The position numbers and the translations under genes were made by a program. 64,000 nucleotides of DNA, taken from Streptomyces qaidamensis. Its GTDB lineage: Bacteria > Actinomycetota > Actinomycetes > Streptomycetales > Streptomycetaceae. Where the stretch lies: assembly GCF_001611795.1 (NCBI RefSeq), contig NZ_CP015098.1:744001-808000 (forward strand), written 5' to 3'. Below the pieces are notes generated by a model, which saw only the letters and a program-made list of their open reading frames with translations, had not been told where the DNA came from and did not search any database. Below, in pieces: positions 17,973 to 27,151 of the stretch (the stretch's first letter is position 1; each line of letters starts with the position of its first letter).

Positions 17973-19166
17973 TCACATCGAGGGTTTCGCCACCTCGGCG
18001 GGACTCCGACGCCCGTGCCGCTCATGGCGCCGCCACTCGCCGCCGCCGTCGCGGGAGATCCACAGGCCTTCGCCCTTCACCAGGTCGTACGTCGCCGTCG
18101 TCGCGTCGGCGATGCCGTAGAGAGTGGTGCCGGCGACGGCGACCGACGTGAACGTCGCAGGGGTCCGCAGCTCGTGGAAGGCACTGTTGCCGCGGTCGTC
18201 CGCGAGCCAGTAGCGGCCGCCCTCCTCGCCGACGAGCAGCCGCCCGTCCGCGAGCAGTTCCAGGACCAGGAACTCCGGGCCACGCTTCAGTTCCCTCCAG
18301 GGAACACCGCCGCCGAGCACGGTCCGCCAGTGCCCGCCGGCGTCCGTCGTCACCAACAGGCCGCGCGCGTCGTCGCCCTGGAGGAGGGACAGCGCCGCGG
18401 TGCCGCCCCGCACGGTGAGGGCGCCGCCCGCGTACGGCCGCGGGACGGCCGTGGAACCGAGGGTGCGGCCGTCGCGCTGTCGTACGACCCGGTCGGGGGC
18501 CTCGGTCAGGGACTGGTCCAGGCTCCAGGCGGTGCCCCGCTCGTCGACGGCGAGGCGGACGGCGTCGTCCGGCACCCCGGCCGGGGGCGCCACCGTGCGG
18601 GTGGCGGGGCGGTAGACGAGGGCCGGTTCCGGTTCGGCGAGCAGGATGTCGCCGGGGCGGGTGCGCAGCGGGGTGCCGGTGATGTCGACCGCGTGCCGTC
18701 TGCCTCGTACGTCGAGGGCGTACGCTCCGTCGGCGCTCTCCCCGGCCGGCACCCGCACGAAGCCCCCGGGCACCCCCTTGAACTCGGCGCGCACCTCCTC
18801 CGCGTCCCCGTGTTCCGCGTGCTCGGCGACCGTACGGCCGTCAGGGCCGACGATGCGCCAGGCGGAGGCGGCCGGCCCCTCGTCGTCCTCGACGTTGCCG
18901 GCGTCGAAGGTCAGGAGCAGCGAGCCGTCGTCCGCGCGGGCCACTCCCGTGGGGGCCCCGGCCGCCTCGATGACGTCGGCGGGGCGCGGGTGGGGGTCTT
19001 CGACGACGCGCCTGTACCTGGCCTCGCGGTCCCCGGGGCCCCGGTCGTCGGAGCCGCTCGGACCGCAGGCGGCCAGTGCCAGTGCCGCACTCACGGCGGC
19101 CACGAGCCGGACGGTGGGCTTCCTGGGGTTCCCCGGTCCCGCCGTGGCCGGGCTCGGTGGCGCCAT
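17973..19166 (-). CDS. Lipoprotein with a beta-propeller-like (sialidase/BNR-type) domain
   Basis: A 397-residue precursor starting at ATG 19166; the ribosome site is weak, so the start rests on the signal peptide. [20 protein letters not shown] gives a lipobox with the lipidated cysteine at about residue 35. The rest is a run of repeated beta-type segments ending in Asp- or Trp-rich turns, for example [20 protein letters not shown] and [19 protein letters not shown]. These are the SxDxGxxW (Asp-box) pattern of BNR/sialidase-like propellers. No catalytic residues can be assigned, and many such proteins are only binding or sensory. It lies between two pseudogenes and is itself intact. Confidence 0.78.
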   Translation of the reverse strand: MAPPSPATAGPGNPRKPTVRLVAAVSAALALAACGPSGSDDRGPGDREARYRRVVEDPHPRPADVIEAAGAPTGVARADDGSLLLTFDAGNVEDDEGPAASAWRIVGPDGRTVAEHAEHGDAEEVRAEFKGVPGGFVRVPAGESADGAYALDVRGRRHAVDITGTPLRTRPGDILLAEPEPALVYRPATRTVAPPAGVPDDAVRLAVDERGTAWSLDQSLTEAPDRVVRQRDGRTLGSTAVPRPYAGGALTVRGGTAALSLLQGDDARGLLVTTDAGGHWRTVLGGGVPWRELKRGPEFLVLELLADGRLLVGEEGGRYWLADDRGNSAFHELRTPATFTSVAVAGTTLYGIADATTATYDLVKGEGLWISRDGGGEWRRHERHGRRSPAEVAKPSM

Positions 19167-19339
19167 GATCTGCCCGACGCCCGTGGTGCGGGCCGGGGCG
19201 GTGGAGTGGTGGATCGCCGGTCCTCCGGAAACTCGTGCAGGGGGGCGGAGAGGCCCGTTCGCCGCGATCCTCGCAGACCGCGGCGCACGGGACAGCCGTG
19301 GGAAGGCTGTGGGACGGCCTTTTCCTCCGAGTCCGGAGG

Positions 19340-20838
19340 TCAGGGCTTCGCCGGCGTCACCTTCCTGTCGGTGCCGTTCACCCGCACGGTGACCTTGCTC
19401 CGGTTCCGGGCCCGGTCGGCCGTGACGGTGTACGACGTGACCTTTCCGTTCCGCCAGGTGCAGCCGACCTCGTAGCCGCCCCGTGCGCGGAGTCCGGTGA
19501 AGGAGCCCTTGGCCTTCCAGGCGTCCGGCAGGGCGGGCAGCAGGTGGATGACGCCGTCGTGGCTCTGCGAGGAGCATCTCCGCCACGGCACCGGAGATGC
19601 CGAAGTTGCCGTCCGTCTGGAAGGGCGGGTGGTTGCAGAACAGGTTGGGCAGCGTGTTGTACGTCAGCAGGCCGCGCAGCATGATCCCGGCGCGCTGCCC
19701 GTCGCCCGGGCGGGCGAAGAGGGCCGCCCGCCAGGGCCAGGTCCACGAGCGGCGGCTGTCGCCCGACACCGTCCCGGCCGTGAACGGGACGCCTTCCTTT
19801 TCGCCGCAGCGCGCCCTGAGCGAGACGAGGGCGGCGGCCGCGAAGTCCGGTGTCCTCGGGGTGATCTGACGGCCCGGGTACACCGCGAAGAGGTGCGAGG
19901 TGTGGCGGTGGATGTCGGTGGGGCTGTCGATGTCCTCCTGCCACTCCTGCAACTGGCCCCACTTGCCGATCTTGTTCGGTGCGAGACGCGCCTGCAGGTC
20001 CGCGATCCTGGCCCGGTAGGCGGGGTCCGCTTGAGCACCGACTCGCAGCCGAGGTAGTTCTGGAACAGGTCCCAGGTGATCTGCTGGTCGTACATGACGC
20101 CGTCCTCGCGCGGCCCGTGCTCGGGGGACCAGCCGTCGGGTGCGACGAGGAGCCCGTCCTCGCGTTCCTCGAGATGGTTCTCCCAGAACCGGCAGATCTC
20201 CTTGATCATCGGGTGTGCGACGGTGTGGAGGTAGTTCTGGTCCTGGGTGAACGCCCAGTGTTCGTACAGGTGTTGCGCGTACCAGGCGCTCTTGCCGTCG
20301 GTGGAACCGGAGAAGGTCCATTCCTGCGGGTCGCGCTGCGGTACGTCGTCGGCGCTCGTCAGCCGGTAGGTCGCGACCGGGGCCGGGGCCGGGAGCTCGG
20401 CCTGCCACCGCACCTTCGGACCCGGCCCCTCGATGCACCACTTGGTGTTCGGGTCACCGTCGTACGTCCTGTCGACGCCCTCCGACGAGCTGCTGCTGTA
20501 CGTCCGCCAGGATCTGTGACCTTCGGAGTCGCACGGGGAGCGAAGGTGACGACGAGGTCGCCGAAGTTCCGGTACGAGCCGAAGCCGGTCATACCGGTGT
20601 CGAAGTCGCTGTCCGGCTAGCCCGCCAGGGCGTTGTCGTAGTGGTTGACACCGCCCCAGAGGCTCTGTTCGTTGAACTGGATGCGCTCTTCGCAGGGGTC
20701 GGCGAAGAGCATGACACCGAGCCGGCCGTTGCCGATGGGCAGGGCCTGCGACTGCCAGTCTGCGGCGGGCACGGAGTAGGTCAGCGCCTCGCGCGGCATC
20801 CATGACAGCCCCGAGAGGTTCGAAATTTCGCATGCCAT
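19340..20838 (-). pseudogene. GH95 alpha-L-fucosidase pseudogene, five frame-shifted pieces
   Basis: Reading down the minus strand: ADWQSQALPIGNGRLGVMLF and IQFNEQSLWGGVNHYDNALA, stop at 20617; GFGSYRNFGDLVVTFAPRA at about 20590-20525; a carbohydrate-binding-like part [20 protein letters not shown]...[15 protein letters not shown] at about 20515-20290; catalytic (alpha/alpha) barrel pieces [40 protein letters not shown] and [40 protein letters not shown] near 19600; then the C-terminal beta domain to a stop at 19340. All are hallmarks of family 95 glycoside hydrolases. At least four frameshifts occur, and near 20288 the binding part runs in frame straight into the catalytic barrel, so several hundred codons are missing. 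About 1.5 kb remains where about 2.4 kb or more is normal. Confidence 0.87.
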
Positions 20839-21214
20839 TCGGAAACTCTCGGCGTCACGGATGACCGACAGCGGCTCGACCACGTCGACACCACGGGTAT
20901 CTCTGTCGAGCAGGCGACTGAACTGCCGCGATTCGACCACCAGGCTCCGAATGTTTCGAGCTGTAAATCGAATCCTGCGAGGAGGATTGACGGGGCCCAC
21001 GGTCCTTCTATCATCCAGAGTGCTCGGCAAGTCGAGGCATGTTCGGTATCCCGAACCAGACACCGGCGCTCCTCTCGTGCGCAGCAAGGCGCGAACCGCC
21101 ACGCAAAGATATGTCATGACCCCATCAAGCCTTCATCAAGTACTGCTCGGCCGGCGGTTCCTTGTCCACGCCACGCCGGGGCCACCGATCGCACCACGCA
21201 ACCCCCCACCCACC
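20839..21214. other. Intergenic stretch before the GH6 gene, no gene seen
   Basis: About 375 bp of lower GC content than its surroundings. Apart from the promoter-like pair at 20987-21014, no reading frame with convincing codon bias or a ribosome site was found. A minus-strand frame stays open here and joins the GH95 remnant, but its residues do not resemble that family. Confidence 0.5.
20987..21014 (+). promoter_or_regulatory. Candidate sigma-70-type promoter facing the GH6 gene
   Basis: TTGACG (20987-20992) and TATCAT (21009-21014) are separated by 16 bp. If used, the leader to the GH6 start would be about 265 bases and would include the operator at 21215. Seen by eye only. Confidence 0.35.
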
Positions 21215-21228
21215 CCGGAGCGCTCCCC
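21215..21228 (+). promoter_or_regulatory. CebR-type operator upstream of the GH6 cellulase
   Basis: CCGGAGCGCTCCCC contains the palindrome GGAGCGCTCC (21217-21226). The known cellulose-utilisation operator read by CebR/CelR in actinomycetes is TGGGAGCGCTCCCA; this copy differs only at its outer bases. It lies 56 bp before the start codon of a cellulase, where a repressor would block transcription until cello-oligosaccharide is present. Confidence 0.75.
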
Positions 21229-21284
21229 CTTGGCTCACCGCCGACCTTCGGACGCACCCCTGCCAGAAAGCCGAGGTACCCGTC

Positions 21285-22250
21285 ATGCCCCGCAGCCTCC
21301 TCGCCCTGGTGGCAGCGCTTTTTGCCCTGCCGCTGGCACTCGCCGCCGCCCCGGCCGCCCACGCGGCGGACCCGACGACCATGACCAACGGGTTCTACGT
21401 GGATCCCGACTCCAGCGCGAAACGGTGGGTCGCCGCCAACCCCGGTGACGGCCGGGCGTCCGCGATCAACGCCTCGATCGCGAACACCCCGACCGCCCGC
21501 TGGTTCGGCTCCTGGAGCGGCACCATCGGCACCGCCACCGGCGCGTACGTGGGCGCCGCCGACGCCCGGGACAAACTGCCCGTGCTCGTCGCCTACAACA
21601 TCTACAACCGCGACTACTGCGGTGGGCACTCCGCGGGCGGAGCCTCCTCGCCGTCGGCCTACAGAAACTGGATCGCCCAGTTCGCGGGCGGGATCGCCGG
21701 CCGCCCGGCCCTCGTCGTCCTCGAACCGGACTCCCTCGGGGACTACGGCTGCATGACCCAGGCCCAGATCGACGAACGCGAGAGCATGCTGACCGGAGCG
21801 CTCGCCGAGTTCAGCCGCCAGGCCCCCAACACCTGGGTCTACCTCGACGCCGGCAACCCGGCCTGGGCGAGCGCGGCGACCATGGCCCGGCGCCTTCACG
21901 AAGCGGGTCTCCGGCAGGCCCACGGTTTCTCGCTCAACGTCTCCAACTACCTGACCACGGCCGAGAACACCGCGTACGGCAACGCCGTGAACAGGGAACT
22001 CGGCGCCCGGTACGGCTACACCAAGCCGTTCGTCGTGGACTCCAGCCGCAACGGCAACGGCTCCAACGGCCAGTGGTGCAACCCTTCAGGCCGCCGTATC
22101 GGCACCCCCACCCAGCTGGGCGGAGGCGCCGAGATGCTCCTGTGGATCAAGGTGCCGGGCGAGTCCGACGGCAACTGCGGCGTGGGAAGCGGCTCCTCGG
22201 CGGGGCAGTTCCTGCCGGAGGTCGCTTACAAGATGATCTACGGCTACTGA
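21285..22250 (+). CDS. Secreted endo-beta-1,4-glucanase, glycoside hydrolase family 6
   Basis: A 321-residue precursor starting at ATG 21285. The signal peptide (about residues 1-28, ALPLALAAAPAAHA before ADP) shows an AxA cleavage site. The mature protein is a bare GH6 catalytic domain with no carbohydrate-binding module. NGFYVDPDSSAKRWVAANP opens it; YNIYNRDYCGG holds D110, the expected catalytic acid region; LEPDSLG has D149; and YLDAGNPAW and WIKVPGESDGNC form the substrate cleft. Family 6 enzymes cleave cellulose with inversion. The CebR-like operator 56 bp upstream fits induction by cellobiose or cellotriose. An imperfect hairpin array follows the stop. Confidence 0.93.
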   Translation: MPRSLLALVAALFALPLALAAAPAAHAADPTTMTNGFYVDPDSSAKRWVAANPGDGRASAINASIANTPTARWFGSWSGTIGTATGAYVGAADARDKLPVLVAYNIYNRDYCGGHSAGGASSPSAYRNWIAQFAGGIAGRPALVVLEPDSLGDYGCMTQAQIDERESMLTGALAEFSRQAPNTWVYLDAGNPAWASAATMARRLHEAGLRQAHGFSLNVSNYLTTAENTAYGNAVNRELGARYGYTKPFVVDSSRNGNGSNGQWCNPSGRRIGTPTQLGGGAEMLLWIKVPGESDGNCGVGSGSSAGQFLPEVAYKMIYGY

Positions 22251-22346
22251 TCCGGGGCGGCTCGGGAGCGCCTGGGATTTCCGTACTCGGCCCACCCGGC
22301 GACGGACTGTCGGCTGCGGCGTCGCGACGTCGAACGGACGAGAAGA

Positions 22347-22362
22347 GTCGAAGCGCTTCGAC
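22347..22362. promoter_or_regulatory. Perfect 16-bp palindrome between the GH6 and phosphatase genes
   Basis: GTCGAAGCGCTTCGAC is perfectly symmetric with the central CG typical of LacI-family operators, and it shares the AGCGCT core with the CebR site upstream of the GH6 gene. It is 178 bp before the next start codon. It could be an operator or a short hairpin; the sequence does not decide. Confidence 0.4.
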
Positions 22363-22452
22363 GGTACTCGGTCGCCCCGAACCGCCCCGGAACACCGGTC
22401 CCGGGGCGGTACTCGATCGCCCCGCACCGCCCCGGCACAACGGTCCCGGGGC
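22363..22452 (+). repeat. Two tandem 45-bp repeats, each able to form a GC-rich hairpin
   Basis: Copy 1 is 22363-22407 and copy 2 is 22408-22452, directly adjacent and identical at 41 of 45 positions. Each starts GGTACTCG and ends CGGTCCCGGGGC. Each contains CGCCCCGG facing CCGGGGC(G), giving a strong stem. Lying about 110 bp after the cellulase stop, they may act as a double terminator. Confidence 0.8.
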
Positions 22453-22539
22453 GCCGTGACGCCACGGCGGACCTAGGCTGGAAGCGGCCGCTGGAAACGA
22501 GCCCTGACGGGGACCGCTGTCCGGACGGAGGCGTGCCGC

Positions 22540-24993
22540 GTGGAGATGGCCGGCAAGCAGGACGCGCCCACTGCCGTTGTCGTGGTGAACCCGGACGGCA
22601 TGGTGAGCGGCTGGAGCGAAGGGGGTCGGCTGCTGCTGGGCTGGACCGCGCAGGACACCGTCGGCCGCCCCGTGGCCGACCTGCTGGTCGATCCCCCGCC
22701 CCGCGGCTTCCCCGAGGGCTATGGCACCGGCCCCGATCCCACCGGGTTCACAGCCCTGCGGCACCGGGACGGTTCCACGGTGGACGCCGTGCTGACCGCT
22801 CACCCGCTGTTCGGCCCCGACGGGCGGGCGATGGGGCACGCGGTGACCGTCCAGCGCTGGGGACGCCGCCCGGTGGTCGCCGACCGGGCCTTCGAGCAGT
22901 CTCCCTTCGCTCTGGGCGTCTACGACCCTGAGCTGCGGTTCCTGTGGATCAACGCCTCCTCGGGCCGGGTGATAGCGCACTCCGAGGAGGAGGTGCTCGG
23001 CAGGAAGTACCGCGAGGTGCTTCCCGAATTCGACCGCACGCTGTTCCCCGAAAGGGACGACAAGCCCTACACCGACAAGCTCTCCGAAGTGGCGAGGACG
23101 GGCGAGCCCGCGCGTCTCATCACCGTCTTCCGTCCTCGCGGCAGTGACTACGCCAATGCCTGGGCCACCAGTATCTGGCCCGTCCGGGATGCCCAGGGCA
23201 GGGTCTGCGCGATCGCCAACTGGGGTTTTGACATGAGCGCCGAGTACTGGGCCCGGCAACGCCTGCTCATCCTCAACGAGGCCAGCGGCGGCATCGGCAG
23301 GACACTCGACGTGATCGGCACCGCCCAGGAGCTGGCCAGGACCCCGGTGCCGGGATTCGTCGACCTCGTCAGCGTGGATCTCTTCGACGAGGTGCTGCGC
23401 GGAGAGGAACCGCCCTCGGTGTCCGCGTTCACCTCCGTGGAGACGATCAGGCTCAGCCGTGCCGCCCAGCACGGCGCGAAGGCGGACGCCGACCGGGCTC
23501 CGGGGCCCGCGCCCCCGGTCACGCACACTGCCGGTTCCGTCGGCGCCCGCTGCATGGCCACCGGCAGGTCGACGGTCGAGCTCACCGCTGAGCCCGGCGA
23601 GGGCGGCGAATGGGCCTTCGGGCCCGGACTCGCCGCCGACCCGGCCCACTGGCCACCGGGCAACCCGGTGATCGACGGGTCCATCGCCGCAGACGGGTTG
23701 ACCGGGCGGATCACCGTGCCGCTCCGGGCGCGCGGCGCGCTGCTCGGGGTCGTCTCCTTCTCCCGCCTCGACCGGCCCGAGGCGTTCACCGCCGACGACC
23801 TGATCCTCGCCGAGGAGCTGACCGCCAAGGCGGCCGTCGCCATCGACAACGCCCGCCGGTACTCGCGCGAGCGCACCACCGCACTGACCCTGCAACGCAG
23901 CCTGCTGCCGCAGGGGCTGCCGAAACAGGAGGCGGTCGAGGTGGCATCCCGCTACCTGCCCGGCGGGACCGGCGCGGAAGTGGGCGGTGACTGGTTCGAC
24001 GTCATTCCGCTGTCCGGCGCCCGGGTCGCCCTGGTCGTCGGCGATGTCGTCGGGCACGGTCTGCACGCCTCGGCCAGCATGGGCAGGCTGCGCACGGCGG
24101 TGCGCACTCTCGCCGACGTCGACCTGCCGCCCGACGAGCTCCTGACCCACCTGGACGACCTGGTCCTGCACCTCGCCGGCGACCACCGGCCCGACGGCCA
24201 CTTCCAGCCGACCGGCGAGTCCGGCGCCACCTGTCTGTACACCGTCTACGACCCCGTCTCCCGCCGCCTCACGTTCGCGAGCGCCGGCCATCCGCTGCCG
24301 CTGATCGTCTCTCCGGACGGCACCCGGCCCCCGGTCCCCGCCCATCCGGGGCCGCCGCTCGGCCTCGGTGGACTGCCGTTCGAGGCCGCCGAGCTCGAAC
24401 TGCCCGAGGGCAGCCTGCTGGCCCTCTACACCGACGGGCTGGTGAGGAGCCACGAGCGCGATGTCGACGAAGGGATCACCGAACTGCAGCGGGTCCTGAA
24501 CCCCTCGGCCACCTCGCTGGAGGACCTGTGCGACACGGTGATGGACGGCATGCTCCTGGACAGCCGGACCGACGACGCCGCCCTGCTGCTCGCTCGCACG
24601 TGCGCGCTGGATCCCCACCACGTCGCCGACTGGGACGTCGAGCCCGACACCGCTCAGGTGCCGCACGCCAGGAAGTTCGCCGTCGACCAGGTGGACGCCT
24701 GGGGCCTGAAGGAGGCGGCGTTCGTCACCGAACTGGTCGTCAGCGAGCTGGTCACCAACGCCATCCGGTACGGAGAGCCGCCGATCAGACTGCGACTGAT
24801 CCGCGACACCTCGCTGATCTGCGAGGTCTCCGACGCCAGCAACACCGCTCCGCACCTGCGCCGGGCCCGTGCCTTCGACGAGGGCGGCCGGGGCCTGTTG
24901 CTCGTTGCCCAGCTCACCCAGGGGTGGGGCACCCGGCACACCGGCAACGGCAAGACGATCTGGTGCGCGCAAGCGCCACCGTCCCGTACCTGA
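22540..24993 (+). CDS. PAS-PAS-GAF-PP2C-HATPase regulator (SpoIIE phosphatase fused to an anti-sigma kinase domain)
   Basis: An 817-residue soluble protein. GTG 22540 is preferred over ATG 22546 because GGAGG ends 8 bp before it. Order: PAS (about 8-110, VVVNPDGMVSGWSEGGRLLL), PAS (about 120-225, AFEQSPFALGVYDPELRF), GAF (about 245-440, LRARGALLGVVSF), PP2C/SpoIIE (about 455-680, EVGGDWFDVIPL, VVGDVVGHGLHASA, LYTDGLVRSHERD, DDAALL), then a HATPase_c domain of the RsbW type (about 695-810, FVTELVVSELVTNAIRYG; FDEGGRGLLLVAQL). One protein can therefore both phosphorylate and dephosphorylate anti-sigma-antagonist partners in response to its sensory domains. This architecture is common in Streptomyces. 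The ligand is unknown. Confidence 0.92.
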   Translation: MEMAGKQDAPTAVVVVNPDGMVSGWSEGGRLLLGWTAQDTVGRPVADLLVDPPPRGFPEGYGTGPDPTGFTALRHRDGSTVDAVLTAHPLFGPDGRAMGHAVTVQRWGRRPVVADRAFEQSPFALGVYDPELRFLWINASSGRVIAHSEEEVLGRKYREVLPEFDRTLFPERDDKPYTDKLSEVARTGEPARLITVFRPRGSDYANAWATSIWPVRDAQGRVCAIANWGFDMSAEYWARQRLLILNEASGGIGRTLDVIGTAQELARTPVPGFVDLVSVDLFDEVLRGEEPPSVSAFTSVETIRLSRAAQHGAKADADRAPGPAPPVTHTAGSVGARCMATGRSTVELTAEPGEGGEWAFGPGLAADPAHWPPGNPVIDGSIAADGLTGRITVPLRARGALLGVVSFSRLDRPEAFTADDLILAEELTAKAAVAIDNARRYSRERTTALTLQRSLLPQGLPKQEAVEVASRYLPGGTGAEVGGDWFDVIPLSGARVALVVGDVVGHGLHASASMGRLRTAVRTLADVDLPPDELLTHLDDLVLHLAGDHRPDGHFQPTGESGATCLYTVYDPVSRRLTFASAGHPLPLIVSPDGTRPPVPAHPGPPLGLGGLPFEAAELELPEGSLLALYTDGLVRSHERDVDEGITELQRVLNPSATSLEDLCDTVMDGMLLDSRTDDAALLLARTCALDPHHVADWDVEPDTAQVPHARKFAVDQVDAWGLKEAAFVTELVVSELVTNAIRYGEPPIRLRLIRDTSLICEVSDASNTAPHLRRARAFDEGGRGLLLVAQLTQGWGTRHTGNGKTIWCAQAPPSRT

Positions 24994-25022
24994 CGGTTCG
25001 TAACCGCGGTCGGCAACCGCCA

Positions 25023-25043
25023 GATCCGTCCCACGGGCGGATC
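25023..25043. terminator. Hairpin between two convergent genes
   Basis: GATCCGTCCC faces GGGCGGATC around a short loop between the stop codons at 24993 and 25056. It is probably used from both sides. It includes one G-T pair. Confidence 0.45.
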
Positions 25044-25055
25044 GTGGTGGCGGAG

Positions 25056-25682
25056 TCAGTGCGGGTCACTGCTCTCCGGGTTGTGCAGGTCCAACACGTT
25101 GCCGAACTGGGTGAACGATGAGTTCTCTCTGCGCATAGCGGAAACACGCGCTCGTTCACCGGGCAACAGAACGAGGAGCATCAAGGGCCCTGCCACGTCC
25201 CGTCTGGAGATCGCCGGTGTCCCGGCGGCGGCTGGTGAGTAGCGCTCGGTCTCGACGAGGTCCGCGTCACCGCTCACCAGAAGCTCCCAGGTATGTACGA
25301 GTTCTCCTTCGTCACCGTCTGGGCCACGCCCGGTGTGAACAAGAGACTCGGATTCGGCCACGACGGACAGGGAAGCCCCGGCCAGCGCGTCCTCGGCCAT
25401 GGCCGATGTGCCCAACTCCGTGCCGACGATGCCCCCACTGAGGTGGTCCGGGCGCTCCCAGATTCTGTCCCTGCGCCGTGTGGAGTAGTACAGCTCTTCG
25501 GCGATGAGACCGTCGTCCCTGCGGTGCAGGAGCAGGACGAACCCGAGATCGCCACTGATCCACACGTCAGCGACGATGACAGTGTCGACGGGGATGACCA
25601 AGGGGCGGGCCGCCGCGCGGTCGGTTGGCGGGTGCCCCAGCCGGAGGGCGGTCTCAGCGATGTCGACCATCGGCTGTCTCAT
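25056..25682 (-). CDS. Protein of unknown function beside a degraded RHS toxin tip
   Basis: A 208-residue soluble protein starting at ATG 25682 (MRQPMVDIAETALRLG). Features are RPLVIPVDTVIVADVWISGD, LGFVLLLHRRDDGLIAEELY, RDRIWERPDHLSGGIVGTEL and an acidic middle (SLVHTGRGPDGDEGELVHTW). I recognise no family. GC content and codon use look less biased than in neighbouring genes. It lies directly downstream, on the same strand, of the C-terminal remnant of an RHS/wall-associated protein, the place where an immunity gene normally sits. An orphan immunity gene is therefore one explanation; an unrelated surface-sensing protein is another. Confidence 0.65.
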   Translation of the reverse strand: MRQPMVDIAETALRLGHPPTDRAAARPLVIPVDTVIVADVWISGDLGFVLLLHRRDDGLIAEELYYSTRRRDRIWERPDHLSGGIVGTELGTSAMAEDALAGASLSVVAESESLVHTGRGPDGDEGELVHTWELLVSGDADLVETERYSPAAAGTPAISRRDVAGPLMLLVLLPGERARVSAMRRENSSFTQFGNVLDLHNPESSDPH

Positions 25683-25699
25683 GATCTTCTTGCTTCCTC

Positions 25700-26520
25700 G
25701 TCTTCTCGGAGTTCCTCGAACGGGCCCTGCGTTCATGGCGACCTGTGGGGGTGACGCGCGGCGAGGCCAAGCCACCCCTGTCACCGGTTCAAGGTGCGGG
25801 GCAGCCGACGCCTGTACGGGTCGCCCGTCCTGCACGCCGGAGTACTTGGCCATGCAGGAGTAGAACATGTCAGCCGAATGTCCGTTGAAGCCGGAGACGA
25901 TGACCGCCCCGGAGGTCCAGATCCCCGTCCCTGGCTTCACCTGGTTCGGACGTTGATGTAGTAGCCGATGTAGGGGTAGCCGTTCTTCGCGGTACCGCCG
26001 CCCTGTCGGCTGACGATGATGCGCATCCGTACCGCTTTTGATCCGGCGTTTGCCGCACTTCGAGCTCATGTCCTCGGTGTCGGTGGCGTTGCACGGATCC
26101 GCGTTGGAGTAGTCGTAGGCGCTGGCGGAACCGCCGGGCACCGGTCTGTCTGCAGGAAGCGCCCACCCACGGGTGGGGTCGTGGAGGCGGACACCGTCGT
26201 CGTGAGACCGGTCCGGGTCTCGGCCGAGCGCTGCTTCTCACCGAGCCAGCCGTACCGGGGCGCTGCCTGGCCGGTACGGGTTGCCGTACTCGTCGTGTCC
26301 AGTGCCACCGGTGCCTGGGCCGCGTTCAGCGGAAGCCGGCGGCTGACGTCGCCGGGTAGGTCGGTGAGCTGGAGAACGGTGTCTCCTGACGTGCGGTGGC
26401 CGCTGCCAGGCCTCCGGTGACGGACTGGACGTTGCTCCGCCTCTCCGGCACAGACGCGACGAGTTGGCCGTATCCGCGGCGCTGGCCGCGCTCCGTCTTG
26501 GCTTCTGACTTCTGATCGTC
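25700..26520 (-). pseudogene. Degraded C-terminal tip of an RHS/wall-associated polymorphic toxin
   Basis: Minus-strand pieces in shifting frames read, in order: LQLTDLPGDVSRRLPLNAA and APVALDTTSTATRTGQAAP at about 26380-26280; RYGWLGEKQRSAETRTGLTT at about 26270-26210; GGRFLQTDRCP at about 26165-26135; and GGSASAYDYSNADPCNATDT at about 26135-26070. This is the RHS core ending (RYGWLG...TGL...GRFLQTDP...AYDYxNADP), after which a variable toxin domain begins. The variable part shows MRIIVSRQGGGTAKNGYPYI then GYYINVRTR, stop near 25945, and in another frame GAVIVSGFNGHSADMFYSC. Frameshifts and the absence of the about 2000-residue body show it is dead. The GVRLYNP segment normally before GRFL is altered. 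Confidence 0.72.
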
Positions 26521-26529
26521 TCCCATATT

Positions 26530-26551
26530 CCATACGGGACGACCTGTATGG
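26530..26551. promoter_or_regulatory. Inverted-repeat operator before the TetR gene
   Basis: CCATACGGGAC and GACCTGTATGG form an inverted repeat (9 of 11 positions symmetric) ending 12 bp before the regulator start codon. TATGGT (26547-26552) inside it could be the -10 box. TetR proteins typically repress themselves through such sites. Confidence 0.75.
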
Positions 26552-26563
26552 TAATTCTGGAGC

Positions 26564-27151
26564 ATGACTTCTTCCCCTGCCGGGCGAGGGCGCCCCAGAG
26601 ACGAGCGGTCCGGGGCCGCGATCATCCAGGCGGCTGCCGAACTGGTCGCTGAAGGCGGCTACGCGGCGACGTCCATCGGCGCGGTCGCCGCGCGAGCGGG
26701 TGTCGGCAAGGACACCATCTACCGCCGCTGGTCCGGCAAGCCGGAACTGGTCTACGAGGCCGTCTTCACCGCCGCCGAGACAGCGGACCTGCCGGACACC
26801 GGGACACTGGAAGGCGACCTGACCGCACTGGTCCAGTCGCTGGTCGAGGAGTTCTCGGCACCGGCGGCCGCGGCGGCCCTGCCCGGCCTGCTCGCCGACT
26901 TCGCCGCCGCACCGCACCTGCGCGCGACCATCCGCACCCGGTTCCTCCAGCCGGCCAAGGAACGACTCGTCGCGGTGTTCGACCGGGCCGGGCAGCGCGG
27001 GGAGACCAGCGCGAACCTGCCGGTCGACCTCGTGCTGGACACCCTGGCCGGGGCGGTCTTCTTCCACTTGGGGATCACCGGCGAACGCCCCGCTCCGGAT
27101 CTGGCCCGGCGCATCGCCGCGATGATCGTCAAAGGAATCGAGGCCCGGTGA
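26564..27151 (+). CDS. TetR family transcriptional repressor
   Basis: A 195-residue protein starting at ATG 26564. Residues about 10-58 form the TetR helix-turn-helix: RGRPRDERSGAAIIQAAAEL, then ATSIGAVAARAGVGKDTIYR and RWSGKPELVYEAVF. The remaining helical domain (LVEEFSAPAAAAALPGLLAD; LDTLAGAVFFHLGITGE) resembles the TetR_C_11-like ligand-binding part. It overlaps the next gene by 4 bp (GTGA) and would control that membrane protein together with itself through the inverted repeat at 26530-26551. The ligand is unknown. Confidence 0.9.
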   Translation: MTSSPAGRGRPRDERSGAAIIQAAAELVAEGGYAATSIGAVAARAGVGKDTIYRRWSGKPELVYEAVFTAAETADLPDTGTLEGDLTALVQSLVEEFSAPAAAAALPGLLADFAAAPHLRATIRTRFLQPAKERLVAVFDRAGQRGETSANLPVDLVLDTLAGAVFFHLGITGERPAPDLARRIAAMIVKGIEAR

